Shown here in pieces: positions 1 to 6,511 of a stretch of DNA of 14,541 nt. The DNA is from Anaerolineae bacterium (GTDB taxonomy: Bacteria; Chloroflexota; Anaerolineae; 4572-78; J111), in assembly GCA_020433835.1 (NCBI GenBank), contig JAGRBY010000117.1, positions 1-14,541 on the forward strand, in the 5' to 3' direction. The position numbers were made by a program, and so were the translations under genes. The first letter of the stretch is position 1, and each line of letters begins with the position of its first letter. The notes below the pieces were generated by a model that had not been told where the DNA came from, searched no databases, and was given only the letters and a program-made list of their open reading frames with translations.

Positions 1-304
1 CCTGGGCCTGGTGCACGATTTCCTTCAGCTTCATCTCGGCTACTTTGGCCCGGCGAGCCTGGACCTCGTAGGCGCTGCGGCGGGTGAATTCGTCCCACCA
101 ATGGGGGCCGTGGCTCTCGCGCAGCCGGGCTTCGCGCACGTAGCCAGTGTAGGTGGCGTAGGCAGCGTCGTAAGCGGCCCGCTCCTCGGGCGTGAGGTCG
201 ATGCGGATGCGCTCGGTGCGGTATTCGGCCAGCTGTTGGCCGGTCAGGTCATCGATCTTTTTGCGGTAGACGACGGGGCCGACGAGGTCGTTGAGGAGAG
301 CCGC
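1..304 (-). pseudogene. Helicase C-terminal continuation, out of frame and cut by window edge
   Basis: Read on the minus strand in the frame whose codons include 299-301, this stretch is open from the tandem repeat to the window edge. It begins ALLNDLVGPVVYRKK and continues with DLTPEERAAYDAAY. The LxxLxGPVVYR segment and the following DLTPEE are what is expected directly after motif III in XPB-like bacterial helicases. This is therefore the same gene as the 249-1088 reading frame. The two parts are offset by one base: removing 1 (mod 3) bases, for example one 7-bp repeat unit, or adding 14 bp, would join them with no stop between. The remainder of the second RecA domain lies outside the window. 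Alternatives are a true frameshift mutation, a phase-variable state or a sequencing/assembly error in the repeat. Confidence 0.75.
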
Positions 305-1088
305 TGGAGACTGGAGATTGGAGACTGGAGATTGGAGACTGGAGATTGGAGACTGGAGATTGGAGATTAGGAGATTGGTTGGAGGTGTTGGTGCGATGGG
401 ATGGGTCGGTGTCGAGGGAGTCGGGGTAGGTGGCGGTCAGGCCGAGGCGGTAGGGGGCGGCGCACATAAGGGCGATTTCGTGCCAGGAGGGGGCGGGCAG
501 GTGGTGGATTTCGTCGAAGACGATGAGCTTGAACTGGTTGCCCAGCAGTTCGGCCTGGGCCCAGGCTGAGGGATAGGTGGTGACGGTAATGGGTTCCAGC
601 CGCTTTTCCTGGCCGTACCAGACGCCGATGGGGCCACCGAAGGCATTTTCGAGCAGGGCGTACCACTGGTGCAGCAGATCGAGCGTGGGCACCACCACCA
701 GCGTGCTGACGCTGCATGCGGCCATAGCTTGGAGCGCCAGAAAGGTCTTGCCCGCGCCGGTCGGCAACACCACGCTGCCCCAGCGGCCGGCCTCCTGCCA
801 GGCTTGCAGCGCTTCGGCTTGATAGGGGTGGGGGTCGCGCTTATCGTCTAGGGTGAGGGTTAGGTTGCGCCAGCGCGGCACGCTGTTGCGAATATCCTGC
901 TCATACAGCCAGGGGCGCAGCAGCCGGTAATGCACCGCCGGGCAGCGCCATTTAGCGTTGTGCCACTGAAAGTAGGGCGGCGGGCTGGCCGTCGCCGCTA
1001 CGCGGTCGAGTACTATCGTGCCGCCGAGAAAATAGGCGGACGGGCTATCGCTTTCGCCGGGGGGCGTTGATGCCAAGGGTTTCTCCAC
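249..1088 (-). CDS. XPB-type DEAD/DEAH helicase, N-terminal part (frame broken)
   Basis: Superfamily 2 ATPase/helicase of the XPB-like DEAD/DEAH group; such proteins unwind or remodel DNA using ATP. Visible in order: an N-terminal domain (about residues 18-85), a Q-motif-like HPYQ (87-90), Walker A LPTGAGKT (108-115), DEIHH (192-196, DExH box) and GLTAT (216-220, motif III). After YPDSLDTDPS the protein runs into a low-complexity stretch of LQSP/VSNLQ repeats (about 236-262) encoded by a tandem DNA repeat. It then ends after an out-of-frame tail of 17 residues. The rest of the helicase follows in another frame (separate entry), so this 279-residue product lacks the whole second RecA domain. 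The GTG at 1088 has its purine-rich AGAGGA directly adjacent, which is too close. A TTG at 1076, with GGAG upstream, is an alternative start. Family assignment is firm; whether a functional protein is made is doubtful. Confidence 0.8.
   Translation of the reverse strand: MEKPLASTPPGESDSPSAYFLGGTIVLDRVAATASPPPYFQWHNAKWRCPAVHYRLLRPWLYEQDIRNSVPRWRNLTLTLDDKRDPHPYQAEALQAWQEAGRWGSVVLPTGAGKTFLALQAMAACSVSTLVVVPTLDLLHQWYALLENAFGGPIGVWYGQEKRLEPITVTTYPSAWAQAELLGNQFKLIVFDEIHHLPAPSWHEIALMCAAPYRLGLTATYPDSLDTDPSHRTNTSNQSPNLQSPVSNLQSPISSLQSPVSSGSPQRPRRPRRLPQKDR
306..376. repeat. 7/14-bp tandem repeat inside the helicase gene
   Basis: Four perfect 14-bp units GGAGACTGGAGATT (306-319, 320-333, 334-347, 348-361) are followed by GGAGATT (362-368), one extra A, and GGAGATT (370-376). 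Each unit is two near-identical heptamers, GGAGACT and GGAGATT. On the minus strand the array encodes the LQSP/VSN/ISS repeats in the middle of the helicase and contains no stop in any of its minus-strand frames except where TAA could be read across the irregular unit. From memory, arrays of this CTCCAGTCTCCAAT type are dispersed in Chloroflexota genomes. That is the basis for the taxonomic guess and was not checked. Confidence 0.9.
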
Positions 1089-1210
1089 TCCTCTTCAACT
1101 GAGGTATTAATCTCGCCCTACTTATAGAAAGGGATTTAGCCGTTTTACAGAAAAGCGCCGCTAAAGCGTTTACTATGAATAAAGGAACTATCTACGCCGT
1201 AATGGTCAAA

Positions 1211-1240
1211 GTGTCGGCGGTCAATTGCCGACCGCCACAC
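1211..1240. repeat. GC-rich inverted repeat upstream of the helicase
   Basis: GGCGGTC and GACCGCC are separated by 7 bases. Outer bases GTGT and ACAC extend the pairing to 11 bp with one bulged C. The element stands out because it is GC-rich in AT-rich surroundings. No T-run follows on either strand, so a terminator is not supported. An operator or a structured leader of the helicase transcript is possible. Confidence 0.5.
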
Positions 1241-1387
1241 TATACTCCGGTAGAGGTATGATGGCAACCATGTTTCCTATGATAACATTGAGGAAAATTC
1301 TAACTATTTTTTAATGGGGTTCTAACCACAATTAAATTTTTTTAATCTATGATATATAGATGTGTAAAATATTATAAGAACTTGCGC

Positions 1388-1418
1388 TTGTCAACCAAGT
1401 CTAGTTGTTTAGTATAAT
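1388..1418 (+). promoter_or_regulatory. Candidate sigma-70-type promoter
   Basis: TTGTCA (1388-1393) lies 19 bp upstream of a perfect TATAAT (1413-1418). The spacing is longer than the usual 17 bp, and AT-rich DNA produces such matches by chance. If real, it would transcribe the structured region that follows and possibly the polysaccharide operon about 1 kb downstream. Confidence 0.25.
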
Positions 1419-1588
1419 ATTTGTTGTATTTTATTATTTGAGTGAACTACCTCTCAGGCCATCCTTTTCCATTATACCAGTCTAATATTTCGTGCACAGA
1501 TAGCAGCGTCGCATCTTAATAATACAATACCCATCTCCACCCCCATTAACACAAATTTTATTACAAAATGTAAGTAGTAAGTGTTAAA

Positions 1589-1799
1589 CCTTAATTTAGG
1601 AAGACGAAATAATTAAGGATTTGGCGCGGAGAATAGATGTATTGGTTAACAGGTTGAAAACAAACAACCACAAACCAATACGTTTTGGTGTTGTGAGAAT
1701 TTGTTCAGACCAAGCTTGTTAAGGCGAATGAGTAACGGCGCCTAACTTTTTGGTGGTTATGAAAGAAGATATACTTGCAAAGTAGTCTATCCGCCGTTA
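1589..1799 (+). ncRNA. Possible structured RNA (three consecutive hairpins)
   Basis: Three inverted repeats follow each other. First: CCTTAATT (1589-1596) pairs with AATTAAGG (1611-1618). Second: GTATTGGTT (1639-1647) pairs with AACCAATAC (1673-1681), and inside it GGTTG (1652-1656) pairs with CAACC (1665-1669) across a small 4/3 internal loop. Third: TAACGGCG (1733-1740) pairs with CGCCGTTA (1792-1799), enclosing TAAC/GTTA (1743-1746/1756-1759) and TACTT/AAGTA (1772-1776/1780-1784), which gives a three-way-junction shape. No known RNA family was recognised. The assignment rests only on the density of perfect stems and may be chance in AT-rich sequence, although the 8-bp GC-containing outer stem is harder to dismiss. 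Confidence 0.3.
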
Positions 1800-1994
1800 T
1801 GGTGTGTACCCTATTAAAAAGGGAAACTTATTGAGTGAATATGAAAATTTAATACATCCAATTTGTCGTATGATACGTCAGTATTAAGGATGAAATGCAT
1901 CTGATTTTTGAGAGTGGTAACAAGGCATATTTCCGCACTATTTAATCTACATTGGGAGTATGTCCTTGCAATTAGACCTGTATAATTTTCAATA

Positions 1995-2066
1995 ATGACA
2001 GAAGGAGGTGATCAAAGAAGATTTGCGTAGTTTAAACTAAGAAGAGCTGGCTATTTAAGCCAGCTC
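1995..2066 (+). promoter_or_regulatory. Strong Shine-Dalgarno, tiny ORF and hairpin: possible leader/attenuator
   Basis: AAGGAGGTGATC (2002-2013) is complementary over 12 bases to the conserved 3' end of bacterial 16S rRNA, yet no normal gene follows. Nine bases later a TTG opens a five-codon frame ending in TAA at 2038-2040. Four bases after that a perfect 9-bp hairpin begins (GAGCTGGCT 2044-2052, AGCCAGCTC 2058-2066, 5-base loop). An ATG at 1995 gives an 11-codon alternative that overlaps the Shine-Dalgarno. No T-run follows the hairpin on the plus strand, so simple rho-independent termination is not supported. A leader peptide, a ribosome-binding decoy or a relic of a lost gene are all possible. 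Confidence 0.3.
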
Positions 2067-2399
2067 AAGGGGCGCTAGACCAAATACTTTTCGAGTATAT
2101 TTAGGATCAGTAAATATGCTCTACTTATAGCCGACAAGTTCGTTAAACTGCGGGTTTCTGTATTTAGCTAGCAGTATATATTCTATTTGCCTGCAAAACG
2201 CCTGTCAAATTTGAATAAATTACTCGTGCATTTTCAGATTCCTCCAACATCAAATAGACCCACCTGATTTTTGATAACAACCTCTAATACATAGTGGTTG
2301 TAGACTTGAAACCCATCGACACACCCTCTTTTTTACGACAGATTTCTAAGTATTAAGCTGGCTAGCGCCGTTCTGTAAGTTATGCAACTATTTTACAAA

Positions 2400-2406
2400 A
2401 GAGGAG
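2400..2406 (+). promoter_or_regulatory. Ribosome-binding site of the first glycosyltransferase gene
   Basis: AGAGGAG lies just upstream of the ATG at 2414 at a workable distance. It supports this start over the internal methionines at codons 15 and 19. Confidence 0.6.
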
Positions 2407-2413
2407 CCTAAGG

Positions 2414-3277
2414 ATGTCAGAACTATTAAATTATCGCGCTGCCAGCATATTGGAGATGCCTCCATTTATGTCGTCGTCATTCACTTACCCTAGGGTAAGT
2501 GTTGTCATTCCGGCACTGAATGAGGAGAGAAATTTACCTCACGTATTGCCAAAAATTCCAGCATGGGTTGCCGAAGTTCTGTTGGTAGATGGTTATTCAA
2601 AAGATAATACAATTCAGGTGGCTAAGCGTTTGAGACCCGATATCCGTATTGTGCATCAAAAAGGTCGAGGTAAAGGTGCTGCATTACGAAGTGGGTTTAA
2701 GGCTGCCACAGGTGATATTATTATCATGCTGGACGCCGACGGATCGATGGATCCGGCAGAGATTTCATTTTTTGTTGGTGCGCTGCTCGGTGGCGCTGAT
2801 TTTGCCAAGGGATCTCGTTTTCTCCAAGGGGGAGGGACCACTGATATGGAATGGTTCCGACGCTTGGGAAATTGGGGATTGACCATGTTAGTTCGGGTTG
2901 GTTTTGGTGGTCACTATTCCGATCTGTGCTATGGCTACAACGCTTTCTGGAAACGAGTCTTGCCTTCTCTCGATCTGGATGCCGATGGTTTTGAAATTGA
3001 GACACTCATGAATGTGCGGGCCTTGATGGCTGGTTTAAAGATTGCCGAGATACCAAGCTTTGAAGCTGAGCGCGTCCATGGTACAAGTAACCTTAGAACC
3101 ATTCCAGATGGTTGGCGCGTTCTTAAAACAATTATCAAAGAGCGCTTCAGACGTCCCTCCATCATCGTCGAGCAGCCAATATCCGAAGTCAAAATTGGAC
3201 TAGAACCATTGGAATTCGAGATTTGTACCCAGTGCGGAGGACCAGTAACCTCACCTATGCACAAGCAGGCGGCGTAA
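2414..3277 (+). CDS. GT2 glycosyltransferase, dolichol-phosphate mannosyltransferase (DPM1)-like
   Basis: GT-A fold family 2 glycosyltransferase of the DPM1/DPG-synthase type. These move a sugar from a nucleotide sugar to a polyprenyl phosphate or similar acceptor at the cytoplasmic membrane face. Seen: SVVIPALNEERNL near residue 29, LLVDGYSKDNT, KGRGKGAALRSGF (typical of this subgroup) and the metal-binding D107-A-D109-G. The acceptor-side segment YGYNAFWKR and the VHGTSNLRTIPDGWR segment follow. The catalytic domain ends near residue 235. The last 50 residues are a tail with a single CTQCGG motif. There are no clear membrane helices, so this is the soluble single-domain form. It heads the polysaccharide operon after a good ribosome-binding site. 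Its stop overlaps the next start by one base (TAATG), indicating translational coupling. The donor sugar cannot be read from the sequence. Confidence 0.9.
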   Translation: MSELLNYRAASILEMPPFMSSSFTYPRVSVVIPALNEERNLPHVLPKIPAWVAEVLLVDGYSKDNTIQVAKRLRPDIRIVHQKGRGKGAALRSGFKAATGDIIIMLDADGSMDPAEISFFVGALLGGADFAKGSRFLQGGGTTDMEWFRRLGNWGLTMLVRVGFGGHYSDLCYGYNAFWKRVLPSLDLDADGFEIETLMNVRALMAGLKIAEIPSFEAERVHGTSNLRTIPDGWRVLKTIIKERFRRPSIIVEQPISEVKIGLEPLEFEICTQCGGPVTSPMHKQAA

Positions 3278-5673
3278 TGAAAGAGCTTGTATCTCATATT
3301 TCAGTGATAATTTGTGCATATACAGAAGATCGCTGGGCAGAATTACTCGCAGCCGTAGAGTCAGTACAATGCCAAACCGTTTCCCCTAAAGAAGTCATTG
3401 TTGTTATAGACCATAATCCAGCCCTGTTAGAACGTGTGAAGACCCACCTGCCTGATGTAATTGCTATCGCCAATCAGGACGAGCGGGGCTTATCCGGCGC
3501 ACGAAATAGTGGCCTGGCTATAGCCACAGGGGCGATTATCGCGTTCATTGATGAGGATGCGCTGGCTGCCCCTGATTGGTTGGCAAAAATAGAGGCTTGT
3601 TATGCCGATTCGACTATTGCCGGCGTTGGGGGAGCCATTGAGCCGCTCTGGGTAGCAGGACAACCCAAATGGTTTCCCGAAGAATTTAACTGGGTTGTAG
3701 GCTGCACCTATCGAGGCATGCCGCAGACTGTGGCTGCCGTGCGAAATCTAATAGGGTGCAATATGTCTTTACGGTATGAAATCTTACAAACTGTCGGCGG
3801 CTTTCGAAATGGCATCGGCCGCGTAGGAACCCGACCGGTTGGCTGTGAGGAGACAGAATTGTGTATCCGAGCCCGGCAACTTTACCCCCGCAGCGAGTTA
3901 CTTTACGTTCCAGAAGCCCGGGTACAGCACCGTGTGCCGCCAAATCGAGCGAATTTGAACTATTTTCTATCGCGATGCTATGCGGAAGGTATTTCAAAAG
4001 CGCTTGTGGCTCAGTCTGTAGGAACTAAAGACGGTTTAGCCTCGGAGCGCACTTACACCTTTAAAGTTTTGCCTCAAGGTGTTATACGCGGTGTGACCGC
4101 TTTCTTAACCAAGCTCGACCTGTCGGGATTAGCTCGCGCCGGGGCTATTATAGCCGGACTCAGTGTCACTACGGTGGGCTATCTCGTCGGCAGAGTCTTT
4201 AAGGGCGACCCGGTCCTTCAGCGACAAATGGCCAATACGCTAAAAATGAAGAAACAAGGAACGTTGCTTAAAGGAGAATCGGTAAAAGCTGAACCTGAAG
4301 CGCCAGGTTTTAGTCCATCCAAATTATTAGAGATTGATTTGAGCCGACCATTAGCTAACATCCCAGCATCTCATCCTCATACTGATCAAAACTACCGGCG
4401 TGCATTAGCCCTGGTACGGTTACATAACCGGCCTCTCGGCGTTGCCGAACTCAGGCTTGGCTCTGACGGCCTCACTGCTCAGGATTGCGCCCATCAAATT
4501 TGGGAAAAGATGGAACCTCAGATTAATGCACACCTCCAACAAGATGGGCTTTCACCTGTGTCAGAGTTAAGCCCAACAGGGATATCTTTCGATGACAAAA
4601 CCCCGGTTTGTTGCCAAGAGTATAACGCGCTGTTAAAAGAAGTACCTTTCGTTAGCGTCATAATCGCCACGCACAATCGAACAGAAAGTTTGGCAGCGTG
4701 TTTAGATTCGCTGCTGGCTTTAGATTATCCGCATTATGAAATCATTGTGGTCGATAATGCTCCTAGCAATGATGAGACCGCTAATTTTATCCACCGTTCT
4801 TTTGGCGACTCGAATCTGATCCGCTATGTCCGAGAGGATCGTCCGGGTCTGGCTGTCGCTCACAACTGCGGGTTGAAAAAGGCGAGAGGTACAATTGTTG
4901 CTTTTACGGATGACGATGTGCTGGTTGATAAACGCTGGTTAACAGAAATCGTCAAGGGCTTTTTTGTGGCCGATAAGGTCGGCTGCGTAACCGGAATGAT
5001 TTTTCCGGCCGAGATGGAAACGCCGGCCCAAATGTGGATCGAACAGTATGGCGGCTTTAATAAAGGTTTTGAGAGACAGTTGTTTGATCTTCATCATCAC
5101 CGACCAGACAATCTGCTTTATCCCTATACTGCCGGTATGTTTGGTTCCGGGGCCAATATGGCCTTCAAAACTGCTGTGTTACAGGAAATGGGGGGGTTCG
5201 ATCCGGCCCTTGGTGCCGGCAGCAAAGGGGTTGGGGGCGATGATTTGGCTGCTTTCTTTGATGTGGTTAGCCGAGGCTATACCCTTGTCTACGAACCGGC
5301 GGCCATTGTTCATCATTGGGATCGGCGCGACTATGCCGGCCTTCGTCGACAAGCCTATGGTTATGGAGTCGGCCTCATGGCTTTTTTAACTAAAACCGTG
5401 GTCGATAAACCGAGCCGCGCCCTGGAGATCCTGGTTAGGCTCCCCTCTGGCCTAAAGTACATTTTTAGCCCCCAATCAGCTAAGAACCAAAAAAAGCAGG
5501 CTAGCTACCCCCAAGAATTAACCAAAATAGAACGGCAGGGGATGCTCTTTGGGCCAATTGCCTATTTGCGCAGCCGATGGCATGTCCGTAAGCTCGACCG
5601 CCATTTTGGTTTACCGGAGGAATTTGCGCCTCATCCGCCTGCATCTGCATCATGGGGCGATAGGGTCTTCTGA
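3277..5673 (+). CDS. Double-domain GT2 glycosyltransferase
   Basis: One 798-residue protein carries two complete family-2 glycosyltransferase domains. Domain one (about 6-300) has ISVIICAYTEDRW, the metal-binding D92-E93-D94 and the acidic pair E191-E192 in GCEETELCIRA. Domain two (about 457-700) has VSVIIATHNRTES, D545-D546-D547 and D655-D656 in GGDDLAAFFDVV. Between them lies a linker domain (about 370-430) with RALALVRLHNRPLG, a segment I associate from memory with the N-terminal region of other Chloroflexota GT2 enzymes. Hydrophobic segments near 270-310 may attach it to the membrane. I take ATG 3277 as the start because it overlaps the preceding stop. An in-frame ATG at 3223 would add 18 residues inside the upstream gene and lacks support. 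The two domains may add two different sugars in sequence or build an alternating polymer. The stop overlaps the next gene (TGATG). Confidence 0.88.
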   Translation: MKELVSHISVIICAYTEDRWAELLAAVESVQCQTVSPKEVIVVIDHNPALLERVKTHLPDVIAIANQDERGLSGARNSGLAIATGAIIAFIDEDALAAPDWLAKIEACYADSTIAGVGGAIEPLWVAGQPKWFPEEFNWVVGCTYRGMPQTVAAVRNLIGCNMSLRYEILQTVGGFRNGIGRVGTRPVGCEETELCIRARQLYPRSELLYVPEARVQHRVPPNRANLNYFLSRCYAEGISKALVAQSVGTKDGLASERTYTFKVLPQGVIRGVTAFLTKLDLSGLARAGAIIAGLSVTTVGYLVGRVFKGDPVLQRQMANTLKMKKQGTLLKGESVKAEPEAPGFSPSKLLEIDLSRPLANIPASHPHTDQNYRRALALVRLHNRPLGVAELRLGSDGLTAQDCAHQIWEKMEPQINAHLQQDGLSPVSELSPTGISFDDKTPVCCQEYNALLKEVPFVSVIIATHNRTESLAACLDSLLALDYPHYEIIVVDNAPSNDETANFIHRSFGDSNLIRYVREDRPGLAVAHNCGLKKARGTIVAFTDDDVLVDKRWLTEIVKGFFVADKVGCVTGMIFPAEMETPAQMWIEQYGGFNKGFERQLFDLHHHRPDNLLYPYTAGMFGSGANMAFKTAVLQEMGGFDPALGAGSKGVGGDDLAAFFDVVSRGYTLVYEPAAIVHHWDRRDYAGLRRQAYGYGVGLMAFLTKTVVDKPSRALEILVRLPSGLKYIFSPQSAKNQKKQASYPQELTKIERQGMLFGPIAYLRSRWHVRKLDRHFGLPEEFAPHPPASASWGDRVF

Positions 5674-6479
5674 TGAAACCAATACCCATTCTTCTGTACC
5701 ACAGTATTGCCGATCAGGTCGCGCTCCCATTTAAGAAATGGGCTGTAGCACCGGCTGATTTTGCAATGCATCTGGCCTACCTAAAAAGTCACAACTATAC
5801 GCCGATGACGGTATCGCAACTGGTAGATAGTACGGAAAATAACCTGACCTCGCTTCCGGAGCGGCCCGTTGTTATCACCTTTGATGATGGTTTTGCTGAT
5901 TTCTACACCGGTGCCTTCCCCGCTTTGAGACAGTACGGCTTTCCCGCAACGTTATACATAACCACCGGCTATGTCGGCCAGACCAGCCGCTGGTTGAGCC
6001 GAGAAGGCGAGGGTGAACGGCCAATGCTCACCTGGGATCAAATTCGCGAATTACAAACGAATGGCATCGAGTGCGGTGCTCATACGCATCACCATCCCCA
6101 GCTGGATACGTTAACCACGACGGCGGCGCATGATGAGATAGTAACTTCTAAGCTCATGCTTGAGCATCATCTAAGACAGCCGGTGACCACATTTGCCTAT
6201 CCGCACGGGTATTACAGTCCGGCGGTGCGGCGGATAGTGCACGAGGCGGGTTTTTCATCGGCCTGTGCGGTTAAACACGCAATGAGCTATAAGGGTGATG
6301 ACCGCTTTGCCCTGGCCCGTATCATTGTAGCCGCGGGTACAAACACCGATGCCTTGGCCCAACTGTTGGCCGGGCAGAACCTACCGGTAGCGCTTAAAAG
6401 AGAACGAATACAGACAAAAGGGTGGCGATGGATACGACGATCAGCCAAGTTAATCAATCAAAGACGATTAACACTTTAA
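5673..6479 (+). CDS. Polysaccharide deacetylase (NodB homology, CE4)
   Basis: Metal-dependent carbohydrate esterase 4 enzyme that removes N- or O-acetyl groups from polysaccharide. Motif 1 is TFDDG, with D71 as expected catalytic base and D72 as metal ligand. Motif 2 is HTHHHP, with H137 and H141 as the other metal ligands. A motif-3-like FAYPHGYYSP follows at about 173-182. All core residues are present. The 268-residue length fits a single NodB domain. The N-terminus MKPIPILLYHSIAD is the start of the domain itself: there is no signal peptide, so the enzyme probably acts in the cytoplasm on a lipid-linked intermediate or leaves by another route. The ATG overlaps the previous TGA. Position within the operon points to tailoring of the polysaccharide made by the neighbouring glycosyltransferases. 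Confidence 0.9.
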   Translation: MKPIPILLYHSIADQVALPFKKWAVAPADFAMHLAYLKSHNYTPMTVSQLVDSTENNLTSLPERPVVITFDDGFADFYTGAFPALRQYGFPATLYITTGYVGQTSRWLSREGEGERPMLTWDQIRELQTNGIECGAHTHHHPQLDTLTTTAAHDEIVTSKLMLEHHLRQPVTTFAYPHGYYSPAVRRIVHEAGFSSACAVKHAMSYKGDDRFALARIIVAAGTNTDALAQLLAGQNLPVALKRERIQTKGWRWIRRSAKLINQRRLTL

Positions 6480-6511
6480 AGATACTTCTTTATAGAGAAT
6501 GGTGACTCTCA

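Larger units (their letters stand above)
1089..2413. other. AT-rich 1.3-kb intergenic region without a recognisable gene
   Basis: No open frame in this stretch looks like a protein, on either strand, beyond a few codons. Base composition changes abruptly from the GC-rich helicase to AT-rich DNA at about 1090. What can be seen is a series of inverted repeats (1211-1240, 1589-1618, 1639-1681, 1733-1799, 2044-2066), a possible sigma-70-type promoter at 1388-1418 and a strong isolated ribosome-binding sequence at 2002-2013. The region separates the divergently oriented helicase and polysaccharide genes, so it should hold promoters for both. No tRNA, known riboswitch or IS was recognised. Confidence 0.7.

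Noticed and set aside
306..376. CRISPR-like array
   Set aside because: The units are contiguous 7/14-bp repeats with no spacers, and they are translated inside a gene.
291..569. Plus-strand open frames over the helicase, including 11-370 and 577-822
   Set aside because: They are shadows of the GC-rich helicase gene on the other strand; their glycine- and valine-rich sequence matches no family.
2044..2066. Classical rho-independent terminator
   Set aside because: The stem is perfect, but the plus strand continues AAGGGGCG and the minus strand has only a broken T-run, so a terminator call is not justified.
3223..3276. Upstream start (ATG 3223) for the double GT2 gene
   Set aside because: It would lie inside the preceding gene without a ribosome-binding site. 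The ATG at 3277 overlaps the stop codon and begins right before the glycosyltransferase fold.
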